A stretch of 64,000 nt of DNA from Curvularia sp. ZM96 (taxonomy: Eukaryota; Ascomycota; Dothideomycetes; Pleosporales; Pleosporaceae): NCBI GenBank assembly GCA_022457065.1, contig JAJGBQ010000003.1, positions 4,898,001 through 4,962,000 of the forward strand, written 5' to 3'. Of this stretch, positions 44,115 to 55,011 are shown piece after piece. The notes below the pieces were generated by a model. That model made no database searches and was not told where the DNA came from. It saw nothing but the letters and a program-made list of their open reading frames with translations. The position numbers were made by a program, and so were the translations under genes. Positions within the stretch are counted from its first letter, which is position 1. The number at the start of each line of letters is the position of its first letter.

Positions 44115-46924
44115 CTAATCAGCCAGTTCGGCGCTCCTGGTAATCTCCTCCTTCATCTCCCTTCCCTTCCTCGCCAAAAGGTTGAGCGCGCTACCAGCAA
44201 GCACGAACCCACACTGATCTTGCGAAAGCGTGTGCTTGGTCTTGATTACCTTCTCGCTGCCATCCTTCTTCTTGAGCACCAGTTCGACATCTCCCTTACC
44301 GCCGCTCCTCAGCACGTCCAACAGCCCCCTTGTTGCAACTTGGTCGCAGGCTTCAACGGAATCGTAGTCGGCCTCGTTGGCGAATGTCAGAGGGACGATA
44401 CCCTGTTTCTTAAGGTTGGTCTCGTGGATTCGGGCAAAAGACTTGGCAAGGATGATGCGTCCTCCTAGATAGCGTGGCTGGAGAGCGGCGTGCTCACGAG
44501 CAGAGCCTTCGCCATAGTTGTGCTCTGCTACGACCAGCCATTCGATACCCTGGTCGCGCCACCTCTTTGCCAACTCAGGAATGCCGGACTTCTTGCCGTC
44601 CATGTCGTAAGCAACGTTGACCTCGTCTGTTTCTGCGTTGACCGCGCCGATAAGTGTGTTCTCGGAAATGTTGGGCAGGTGGCCCTTGTACTTGAGCCAC
44701 GGGCCAGCAGCAGAGATGGTGTCTGTTGTGCATTGTCCCTTGACCTTGTAGAGCACACGCAGATCAGTAAACTCAGAGTCGGGGAATGCTGGGAAGGGGT
44801 CGAGCAGTGCGAGACGGCTAGAGGTGGGTGACACGATGACCTCGACGCTGGGATCGGGCACGCCTGGCGTGGGCATGAAGTCTGGATTACCGGCCGCGAA
44901 TCCTTCTGAAGGAAGATCAGAGCCCTTGGGCGGCGCAAACTTGAAAGGCTCGCCAGATGGCGTGGGAATGCTGTCGGTCATGGGGTTAAAAGTAGTGGAG
45001 CCGGAGTAGGTCATGGCGGTAATGAGCTCAGGAGACGCCAGGAAGTTCATCGTTTTTCGGTTCCCGTCGTTGCGACCTGGAAAATTGCGATTGTAGGATG
45101 TGAAGATGGCATTGAACTCGTCCTTGTCGACCTTGTCTGTACGCTTCCACTGGCCAATGCAGGGTCTAATAATGTCAGCACTGTGAATTACGGCGATGTG
45201 TTGAGAACTCACCCGCAAGCGTTTGCCAGAACAGTGCCTCCAGCCGTGGTAAAAGTCGACAGGGTGCTGTCCCGGTCCAGTGTTGCGCGAATCTGTTCAC
45301 TGCCTGGTGTGATGAAAAAGTCGGCCTTAGGCTTGAGACCCGCAGCTGACGCCTGTTTTACAATCTCCTCGGACCGGGTCATATCCTGGTACGAACTGTT
45401 TGTACAGCTGCCAATGAGGCCAGCACCGAATGTCTTTGGCCATCCCTTCTCTTCCACTACCGACTTGAACTTGGACAGAGGGGTGGATAGGTCAGGGGTG
45501 AAGGGTCCGTTGATGTGCGGCTCGAGCTCCGAGAGGTTAATCTCAATGACTTTGTCGTAGACGGCATCTGGGTCGGATCGCAAGAGATTCTGTTGCATTG
45601 GCGACTGAGAGATCTTGGTGGCTGCTTCGGCAATTGAGCCGCGGTGAGTGGCCTGCAGATATGGGATGTGTGCAGGAGAGAAGGGGAAGAGCGATGTAGT
45701 CGCACCCACTTCGGCGCCCATGTTGCTGCTATTGTCAGTTGCAGTCGCAAGTTTCAGTTGATTTCGTCCTTACCAAATAGTTGCCATGCCAGTACAGCTC
45801 AAGGACTGCACTCCAGGACCAAAGTATTCAATGATGAAGCCAGTGCCACCCTGCGTAGTCGTTAGCCTAGAGCACTTCGCAATTCCTCAAGTCACGTACC
45901 CTGACTGTGAGCTGACCAGCCAAGTTCAAAATCACATCTTTCGGAGAAGCCCATCCACTGAGCTCTCCAGTGAGCTTGACACCCAGAACCTTGGGTGCCT
46001 TGAGCTCCCACGGCGCGTCTACCAGAGCATCTACTGCGTCTGCGCCACCCACACCAATAGTAATAGATCCCAAACCACCAGCATTCGGCGAATGACTGTC
46101 TGTTCCCAGAATCATCACACCCGGCGCACTGTAGTTTTCCAACACAGTTTGGTGGATAATACCTGCGCCCGGTGGCCAAAATTCGATTCCATACTTCTTC
46201 GCGGCCGACTCCAAAAAGTCAAAAATCTCGCTGTTGCCCGCAATGGATTGCGGAAGATCTGCCTCGGCGCCTTTCTCACCCTATCGCTTTTGTGTCAGCC
46301 GGGGATTCTTATCAGAGCAAAACGAGACGATAGGGTACTCACGACGATGAGATGGTCGCAGTGGATACTCGCCGGGACAGCTGTCGTTGGCAGTCCACAA
46401 CTCATGAATTGCAATAGAGCCATCTGTGCACTGGCATCCTGCATGGCCACGCGGTCGGGCTTCAACTTCAGGTTGGCCTGGCCTCGAATGTCTCGTCCGC
46501 CATTTGTGTTGCTTAAAAGTGACTCTTCCGGGTTCTCAAGATGCGAGTACAGAATCTTCTCGGCCAATGTCAATTGGCGCGAAGAGCCGAGCACACGTCG
46601 TACTTCCTCGAGGCGGGAGAGCAGTTTGGCATATGGCGGGGTGCGCGAGGCGATGTCAACATTGCGAGCCGTGGGCGGGTCGTGAGTTGTAGCTAGACAT
46701 CTCCGAGGCTGGAGGGCGGATTGACGGAGCGAAGAGAGTAGGTGAGGCTTAAGGTTGTCAGCGTTTGGCTTTGTACATTGACAGGTTTGACTGCAGATGC
46801 TCGAGTATGACTGTTCACATCACGCATTCGTCGCATCTCATATCGCATCGCATATTTCTCTTGAGAGTATTTCACTCACCCTAGATCTGGCTGCTTGGCC
46901 AGCACGAATTATTTGCGACCGCAT
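44115..46924 (-). CDS. ACO2: mitochondrial aconitase paralog, probable Aco2/AcoB type
   Basis: Aconitate hydratase family, 823 aa, [4Fe-4S] dehydratase. Exons 46924-46880, 46747-46343, 46280-45900, 45850-45774, 45725-45213 and 45165-44115. Exon 1 encodes just the 15-residue basic start MRSQIIRAGQAARSR; exon 2 continues the presequence to RRCLATTHD. The cluster ligands are Cys410 (GSCTNSS), Cys473 and Cys476 (ANACGPCIGQW), with the 63 and 3 residue spacing of aconitases. TGMATICNMGAEVGATTS joins across the fourth intron. The swivel domain has NYGEGSAREHAALQPRYLGG. Differences from the main TCA aconitase (for example QWKRTDKVDKDEFNAI) point to the second paralog, which in yeast serves lysine synthesis. 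That choice is less sure than the family. Confidence 0.93.
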
Positions 46925-47526
46925 CCTGAAGCTGGTCCGGTGGCGACAGCACGTTGAAGAAAGACAATACGCATTCGCACAAATTATCTCCAGCGATATC
47001 GCTCCGCGGGTTCCCACGCGGCAGGGTTAGGGCCAGGCACGCCAGGGTTAACGTCGCCCGCGTGGAGAACCCTACAGCTTCTACCCAATCACACAGCCCC
47101 CAGACGTCATCAGCAAAAAAAGATGGACCCTTACTGTTGTGTTCAATTCAAACATGTACGGTTCATTGGGTGGATTCAGATAGATAAACTTTTCATTGCA
47201 GACACACATGTCAGACCGAGCCACTGATCTTTACGCATTCCCGCATTCCCGCATCCAAAGCACGTTCACGCATGTTGTTAAAGCACTGAAATTGGTATCC
47301 TAGTGAGAGTACAGAACTTATGTGGATAGACTAATACTATACCCAGCCACTGGGAAAGGTGTGGCCTATGACAAGCAAGCAAACTCGCCAAAGCGGCAGT
47401 GGAGTTTTCTAACGGAACACGACAGGCCGCGAGTCAAGATAAAAGGGTATGTTCGGACTGTGCTCAATCAATCAAGTCAAGTTGAGAGGCTGTCGTAAGT
47501 GTGAGATCATAGTCGTTGCTTGACAC
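46925..47526. other. aconitase promoter and KH-protein 3' side
   Basis: This 0.6 kb gap contains no gene. A short direct repeat (CATTCCCG twice) lies at about 47237-47252. Confidence 0.45.
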
Positions 47527-49583
47527 TTACAAGCCGGGCGGTGGGGGAACCTGGTGATGGTTAGCTTAGACCAGAGCATGTCCGAAGAGTATACATACCG
47601 CGCCGTAGTTGGATGGGGATGCAGCAGGCGGAGGTGGCGGCGGCGGAGCACTGTAACCAGATGATGCAGGTTCCGAAGGTGGCGGTGGAGGTGGTGGTGC
47701 AGCGGCACCAGCCCCAGGGGCAGGCGACTGCGTCTGTCCATAACCGGCCTGAGCATAGTAAGCGGCATACTGCTGCTGCTGCATGTTATAATATGCTTGA
47801 TAACCACCATATGCGATGTAGGGGTCTTGGTCAGGATTCTGCTGATAGTATGCAATCCAGGCTTGGTGTGTGGCATTGGAGTCAAACGCTTGGCTGTTGG
47901 CGTCGGCGGTTGGCGTTGCGGCAGCTGGTGACATGAGGGTATCCTGAGCGCCGTAGCCGTTGTGGCCTCCTTGCGCGCCATGTCCACCATAGCCGCCATA
48001 GCCACCAGCGCCTCCGTAACCATAACTTTCGCTTCTACCACGGTCGCCGCGGTCGCCACGATCACCATAGCCTGGTCGTCCACCTCCATAACCGTCGCGA
48101 TCACCGTATCCTCTCGTCGGCGGGCGGTCCTTGAAAGCATGGTAGTCCGACTTTACTTTCTCGAGGAGCTCTTCGCAGAGCTGCTTCGCGTGAGCTACGC
48201 CTTCGGGGCGGGGTCCGCTATATCTCGTCAGCATAGAAATAAATAACAGCGAGACGGCACCTACGCAATGTGGAGGTACATGGGCTCATCGCTTTCCTGG
48301 CCGGAGTTGGGCTCCATGAAACCCGAGCCGCGACCCTTGATTTGCACCTTGCAGCCTGTCTCCTGTTGGATGAACTTGACATTGTCGCCACCGCGACCAA
48401 CAACCTGTGCTCGCAAGTTAAAGCCACTAATTGGCTCAAGACCTACGGAGATCTTCTCTTCGGGCCACTTGCGCTGTTGCTACCGTTAGCGATGTGGTGG
48501 CCAAAGTGGTGGGCCCAATACGACGTACCCGACCATACTCGTCACGCTCAAAGTTCTCTGGCTCGCGACGGCGGAAGCGACGTTCGTCTACTAGGTTAGG
48601 GAGGTCTTCCTTCTTCATCTCTTCAATCATGGCTACAGCCTTTTCCAGACCTTCCTTGGAGGTACTGGTAATGCGGAGATACAGAGGGGGGTTCTGCGAC
48701 AACGGTCAGCCCTGGAATGCTCAGAAGCCATTGCATGTACTCACAGCAGCAGTAGCCATGTTCTTGTCAGGGTAGTATTCTCCGCGAGTGGTGACATCTT
48801 GCACGTATAAGCAGCTATTTCTAAACATCAGCCATGGTTATCGGGGTATGCGTACCGGCGCCAGTCTCGTCTTTGATCTAGATGTCACATGGAGGTTAGC
48901 ATTTGATAAACGGGGTTGGGGCGCTAGAAGATCAAGTAAGCTCTGACTCCCAGTGCAGAGAGATGCGCAAACAGAGTCCGACTCGCACCACGCGGCGCCG
49001 GTGTCAAAGAGCAGCGCCACGGGGCAGAGAAGAAACATGATCCTAGACGATCAGTGAACAGCAAAAACAGTTATTTACCCTCTTTTGTGTAGCTCCTTTG
49101 GTCAGTGTGTAACGATTACGGAGATCATTGATTTCAATGTCTTTGATGTAGTCACCGTCTTGCTGGTACGTCTCATTGCTGATAGACGCGACAGAGTTGG
49201 ACGCAGGCGGCTTTGCAGCTGGAGGAGTAGACGCCTGGACACGGTCAGTGGTGCTGCTCGCGGTCGAAGAGGGTCTGGGGGGAGGGGTGGCCTACAGCAG
49301 AGCGAATGGGAGGCACCTCGACGTGCTGGATACCCTTCTTCGCCTGAATCTGCGCGTTGATCCTCGCCGCCGCCGCTGCTGCCGCCGCCGCCGCCTTGTT
49401 CTTGAGGCTGGCCGACGCGGGGCTGTCTGTGCCTTCACGGGAGATGGGGCTGCGAGCGCGATGCGACTCCGACTCTCGTCGCGACGGAGAGCGCGAGCGA
49501 CGGTCCGTGTCGAAGCGCGAGCGTGCGGGTCGCTCGGGCTCGTCGCTGTCGAAACGAGATCGTGGGCGGCGTTCTTCAGACAT
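47527..49583 (-). CDS. KH-domain RNA-binding protein, KHDC4/BLOM7-like
   Basis: Probable nuclear RNA-binding protein linked to splicing; 511 aa. Eight exons: 49583-49296, 49234-49079, 48877-48856, 48797-48745, 48693-48529, 48473-48265, 48217-47599 and 47550-47527. Exon 3 is 22 nt; the last exon encodes only VPPPPGL. An Arg/Ser-rich N-terminus and a run of ten Ala (GCC/GCG repeat) precede two KH-like modules. The first reads IEINDLRNRYTLTKGATQ, then KDETGADVTTRGEYY. The second reads ISVGLEPISGFNLRAQVVG, GCKVQIKGRGSGFMEP and DEPMYLHIAGPRPEG, a close match in order to human KHDC4. The C-terminus is rich in Gly, Tyr and Gln, then polyproline. It is head to head with ILV6. Confidence 0.92.
49363..49395. 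repeat. coding (GCN)n trinucleotide repeat
   Basis: A GCC/GCT/GCG repeat within exon 1 of the KH-domain gene encodes a ten-residue alanine run on the minus strand. Such repeats can change length between isolates without breaking the frame. Confidence 0.8.
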
Positions 49584-49818
49584 GGTGCGGTGCGCGCTTG
49601 TGGATGGGTTGACGGCGGTGCAGCGTTTTGCAGCAGAAGAATCGAGGTCGAAGCAGAGGCCCCGACCAGGCGCACTAGCTTGGCTAGCGTGCCGCCGCTG
49701 AGGCTGACTGGGCTACTCCGACCATCGGCCGGGGCATGCGACTATTTCACTTTCTGGGGCTCCATTGCCGCAACCCTCCGCCAACCCCTCGCCCCTACAC
49801 TCGTCCACCCATTGCACC

Positions 49819-50846
49819 ATGGCCTCGAGGCGCGCAGTCCTGCCGCTGCGCAGCTTGCTTCACAGGCAATGCGCCGGCGCCCTCCGCCCGCAGCAGAGGG
49901 CCTCCAGCTCCTCGTCCACCCAGGCGCTGGCCTACAAGGCCCTCCACCGCCGCATCGCACCGCTCCCCACCGAAGACCGCCCTCCTGCGTGGTCGGCACC
50001 CGCTGCTGTTAGTAACATCCTCTACGAAACGCCGCTGCCATCGCAGGCTCCGCCAAAACGCCATGTCCTCAATTGCTTGGTCCAAAACGAGCCCGGTGTG
50101 CTGTCTCGTGTCTCCGGTATCCTGGCCGCCCGTGGCTTCAACATTGACAGTCTGGTGGTCTGCAACACCGAGGTAGATGACCTCTCGCGTATGACCATTG
50201 TGCTGCAGGGCCAGGACGGTGTTGTAGAGCAGGCCCGCCGCCAATTGGAGGACTTGGTCCCCGTCTGGGCAGTGCTCGACTACACCCAGTCTCCCCTCGT
50301 GCAGCGCGAGCTGCTTCTTGCCAAGGTCTCGATTCTCGGACCCGAATACTTCGAGGAGCTGCTTGCCCACCACCGCGAAATGGCTCAGCCGCAGGAAATG
50401 GACGGACACGAGAACGAGCACATGTCCGAGGATGAGCGCAACGCTGCGGCACACGAAGCCGCCCGCGAGTCTCTGAGAAAGGATTACCATCCCACAAATC
50501 TGCCCGTCAGCCAGGCACTCCGACACAAGCACGAGCATCTGCGCGCCATCACATTCATGACTCATCAGTTTGGTGGAAAGGTGCTCGATATCAGCACAAA
50601 CAACTGCATAGTAGAGGTGTCGGCAAAGCCCAACAGGATCGACTCCTTCATGAAGCTGATTGCTCCGTTTGGCATCCTCGAGTCGGCAAGAACTGGTAAG
50701 TTATCTGGTAGTGCATATGAGAGACGGTACACTAATGTTGAACAGGTCTCATGGCTCTACCCCGCTCACCTCTCCATAACAGCGCAGAAGTCGAGGAGAT
50801 GGAGGCGCAAGACGTTGTCGACAACAGCTTGCTTCCTCCAGGCTAA
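49819..50846 (+). CDS. ILV6: acetolactate synthase regulatory subunit
   Basis: Mitochondrial small subunit that activates acetolactate synthase and confers valine feedback in branched-chain amino-acid synthesis (family knowledge); 325 aa. Exons 49819-50695 and 50746-50846 with a 50-nt intron. The N-terminus is Arg/Ser/Ala rich, a typical mitochondrial presequence (MASRRAVLPLRSLLHRQ). The ACT domain begins near residue 78 with RHVLNCLVQNEPGVLSR and ILAARGFNIDSLVVCNTE. The C-terminal small-subunit domain contains ELLLAKVSILGP and AITFMTHQFGGKVLDIS. The acidic insert between them (MDGHENEHMSEDE) is normal for fungal Ilv6. Only 235 bp separate it from the divergent KH gene. Confidence 0.96.
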
Positions 50847-51638
50847 GCAGGAGAAGAAAAGACTCAAGTTTGTTCAGTCAACCTATGCGGGCGTTGCATG
50901 TTACGTGTATAGTATGGCGTTTGTCCGGAGATGAAACTCGGTATGGGAGGTACGCTGAAGGGTTGCTTCACTCGGTCAAAAAGGAAAATAAAACAGTTTC
51001 TCCCCATTGTGAGCGACAGACAGATGCAAGTTTTCACGTGATTAATCGCCTGTAATCACGCAATAAGCTTTTGGAAACTATAACAGTCTCACGTCTTGTA
51101 TCAAAGCTTAGGAGTAAGCTCATGAAGGGTTGTTAGTTAAGCGAGCCTTGACCAACTTAGATAATAGGAAATCGCATGTACATACACCTCTAGCTTGGCT
51201 AGATATTCCTATTCATCAAGCTTGATCAACAATCTTCATTCTACTCTACTAGCTTGGTAGTTGACAACTCCCGTCTCCAAAGCCGAGAGCCCCGCCATCT
51301 TCGGTCTCACCCGATGAATGTCACTAACTGAAACGCTCAACAGCCGGAAAAAATAAGTGGACGACTAGCGTGTGAATTAGGTACGTGGTCTGCTACAACG
51401 CAGCCTATGAGCAATCTAAATGCCCAGCCGGCGCATATTCACGTGCGCATCGGCCCGATATGGTTATATAAGCCTAAGTTTATATGCACGTCGAACCATC
51501 TCTTTAAAGCCCAGTCTACTCGATTGCCCTAGATAACGTTTCTAGAGCCGCGCAAACCTTCCCCCGCTTCCATAGAACAGTTTGAGCTGTGATTGTCTTC
51601 TTTCTGCCCAAGGAAAAAACCGATAACACGACACAACG
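50847..51638. other. ILV6 3' side and promoter of the next gene
   Basis: This 0.8 kb spacer has no gene. A TATA-like box is listed separately. Confidence 0.45.
51465..51471 (+). promoter_or_regulatory. candidate TATA box of the GNAT-like gene
   Basis: TATATAA lies 168 nt before the ATG at 51639, with a C/T-rich leader between them. Position and sequence fit a core promoter. Confidence 0.45.
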
Positions 51639-52456
51639 ATGAAAGACAGGGAAATCCCCATACCACCAGGTCTCAAGGAGGAACCGATTGACCATGCGGT
51701 TGAAATCGTAGCCAAGCAATTCGCAGACGACAAGGCTCAGCGGTACATTCTGCTCGACGACATGATCAAAGCGGGGAAAAGAGACATTGACTATGAGTTC
51801 AACAAGGAGGTGTTCAGCTTCGTGATTCCGGACATAGTCAAGAATGGCGGCAGGTGTTTAACGGTCGAAGGAAGCGGGATTTCCAGTGTGTGGTATGGTT
51901 CTTTCTTATGCTCCTTCTCTCTTTTTTCTGTTCTTTTTATTCTTGTCATCTCATTCTCGTTGTCTCTCTTTTCCTTGACATTCATGTCTCTTGCTTTCCG
52001 TTGAGGATTTGTTACGTTGAATCAAAGTGCTGACTGACCTTTTCAAGGGATCTTCACGCTGTAACAGAAGACTACCATCCCGTCCCAAACCAACCTTCCG
52101 CCGTGATCGAGCTCAACATGCTCGCACACGAAGCGCGGAAACCACGTGTACCATCCCACTGCAAAGGCGTACTGCATCTTTTCCTCTTGGCCAACGACCG
52201 CTCGCACCCGTCAAATGATCCAAGCCGCAATGCCAAAGCCAGCGATGTTGTAAGGCCAGTCATGCAAATGGCACGGGAAAAGGATTGGACAGTAGTGCTG
52301 GAAGCGACATCAGAAAAGAGTAGAGATATGTATCAGCATCTAGGGTTTGACCTGGTGAAAGAGGTGACAATTGGGATAGGGAAGGTGGACAGTGAGGGGA
52401 GGGCGAAAGAGGGAGGGGAGGGGATTCGGCTATGGGTTATGATGACGCCAGTGTAG
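51639..52456 (+). CDS. GNAT-like protein with degenerate acetyl-CoA loop
   Basis: Protein of 220 aa from exons 51639-51892 and 52048-52456; the 155-nt intron is very pyrimidine rich with branch GCTGACTGAC. The fold matches fungal GNAT proteins: an N-terminal helix with ILLDDMIKAG, then a strand HLFLLAND, then WTVVLEATSEKSRDMYQHLGF, the usual C-terminal motif with Tyr and Phe. Where R/Q-x-x-G-x-G/A is expected, the sequence is SRNAKASDVVRP, with no glycine. It may be inactive, bind CoA differently or use another ligand. The start MKDREIPIPPGLKEEP is the first ATG after the TATA box. Confidence 0.8.
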
Positions 52457-55011
52457 TCCAATTCGCTGGACGTTACGCGTCATCAAATGCCATATCTGTG
52501 GCTGTTGGCTTGCATATTGATCGCAAACTTGTGGCCTGGAGTTGTCTTTATCATCCCGCTGGGCACGTGTTTGTCGAGATGTAAGTGGAGGAGAGAAAAA
52601 GGGTTGAGAGATAAGACGATCGGTGTAGACTTTTTACTTTTAGGCCAAGAGATAGACAACGGAGATAGCACAAGACATGCAGTTGGTAGCTTGGGTAACA
52701 CGTTGCATGGAATGCATTTGCGCGCATGCAAGTAGAGCTGCAATCGGACAAAGGTCGCTTGCGTGGCCAGCTTGAAACTGAATTGTCCCAATAGCCTCAC
52801 GAACAAGCGAATCTGCTTCGGTGCTCCCCGAAATCGTAGCTTAGCATCAGTATCGTACGACGGCCGAATCTATCGTCCTTCTGTGAGACTAATGTAGCGG
52901 TTGGCATCCCTTGATGTGAAGCGAACCCCACCAGCCTCAGGTTTGAGTTGATCGAAACTGCATCCACACAGGACTGGCAGTCCAGGCTGAGATGCCGTCA
53001 TGCAGTATGCCGTACATTGCCAGTGTTGAAATCAAACACAAGCCATACAAACCGCCCACGTGGGCGGCGTTGGCCCTGCGAGTGGAACGGCTTTTGTCCC
53101 ACCTGTGCGGTCGCGAGTGCTGACGCCATGTCATAGGCGCGAGCCTCCAGGCCCCCCCTGCTGTGATCGGATCGTGCATCCCCCCTATAGGAAGGTAAGC
53201 ACGCGACTGGACAAAACAGAGCCTGCATGCATATGTCTGCGCCTCATGTATGTACATGTCAGGTAGAAACAAGCAATGCCAATGTGGCTGACAGATGCCG
53301 GCAGTCTGTGGCATCTGACTATATGTCTCCACCCTTCGAGGGCTTGGTTGCCAGAAGTATCGTATGTCAACGCAACTCAGCAATGAGTGAACGTACCATT
53401 GTGTACCATTGTTGTACCCATGGAAGCGAGCCGTTACAAATGGAGAATGCCGAGCGGGGCTCTGCTTGTAATCACAAGGTCTAGAGCCTCCCAGTCAAAT
53501 TTATCTATTGCTCAAGGCATGCAGAGCCGTATTGCTCCACGCCGCTGTGGGCTCTCGACTCAAAGTAGCCGCGGCTCGACGGGCCTATAGACTACATATG
53601 GGCGTATAGGCCCACTTCAGCTTTGGATCGAAGACCCTGAGACGGGTGGCTGGCGGCCGCCTACCTTTTCGTGGGGATCCGAACAGGCCACGGCTTTCGT
53701 GTGACATGGTACTTTTCTCCTAGAAATTGCGGAGGTATCACGGGTGGCTCGGGAATCGTTCTACACAGATTGCTCTACAGCAAGGCTTGTTTCCCTTCGG
53801 GTGAGCACTGGCAGATGCGACGTACATAGTATATATTGCCTAAGCGATGTTGGAGCGGCACGTTGCTGCCGCCTCCGCCCCACAAGAGGCAAGTGGAGAT
53901 GTTCGGTACGCGCATCACATATGGTGTATCCTTGTTTGGACGCAAGCTTTTTTTGCTCCATCTTTCTCCAGACGAGGCCACTGTCCAATCAGCAGAGAGC
54001 GATGACAGTGTGCTGTTGAGATGCGGCTGGCGGCTCCCGACGGAGTATGAGAGTTTGAGCTTGATTACAATCGCAGTCAGCATCGTGAGAATTGCCGGTG
54101 ACAGTGCTCGTTGAATACGCGGTTGCTAAGGCAGAGGACCGTTTCTGCAGCATGGTGCGCCTACTCGGCCAATAGGAGGATTGTGACCACTCGCGGACAA
54201 TCAAGCGGCAGAGGTGCCTAGACTGTAACGGCTGAGGCGCTGGGCTGGCCTGGGCTGGCTGCAAGTGAACTCCGAGGGGGTCCTGGCCGCAGAGAATTTT
54301 TTCTGTTTTTCAGTATGGACGAGCTGTCTAGGCTGCTCGTGAGCATGGGGATGGGCGCATGGTGTTGAGTGGAGAGGAGTGGATTCTGGTCGTGGGCGGA
54401 GGGTGGGCTGGCCGGCGGGCAGTCCGTCTTGAATCGCTCAAAGGTACCTGCACGTGCATGGCCAACCAGGATGACATGGGATTGGCAGTAGCGCGAACCA
54501 GCGCGCGGCCGATGTCATTTCCTTCCCAGGGTTTGGGCATCGCCATGCATGCCATCACTCCAGTTACAGTCCTTACTGCTTTGCGCAAGCTCCCTATTGT
54601 CCTTCCTTTGCGCCCGCGTTGGGCTAATAATCCGGGTAGTATATAACTATTCCACATGTCTCCCGGGACAGCCGCATAGGACCGATTCAAGTCATCGGCA
54701 CGGCAACCCGGACTCTGTACAGAGCTTCCCGTCGTCAGCTCATTGCTACCGCGTTCCAATTAGGTCCTTCGGTAAGTCATCCGTGAAGGGCAGTCTCTCG
54801 GCCCTTCGGCGGCCCAATACCTCATGGCGTCTTGACTCTGCGACACATGAGATGGCAACCCAGCAATGCTTCCGCCGTTACGCTATCGTCAACCCGTTAT
54901 CTAACGGTGGGTAGTTGACACCGCTCGCCTCCTGCGACGCTGCACCTCTGCTTCACCACACCGCACCCCATTGAACGCCTCGCCACTCTCGTCTGCACTT
55001 TATTTGTTGGT
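52457..55011. other. 2.6 kb without a recognisable gene
   Basis: GC-rich spacer between two plus-strand genes. Open frames up to 148 codons occur but overlap in several phases and show no motif. TATATAA at 54640-54646 may belong to the Vtc5-like promoter. A short tandem of GTACCATTGT lies at about 53393-53412. No transposon ends are seen. Confidence 0.45.

Noticed and set aside
52937..53383. 148-codon frame on the minus strand
   Set aside because: No motif, Cys/His/Trp-rich random-looking content, and overlapping frames in other phases.
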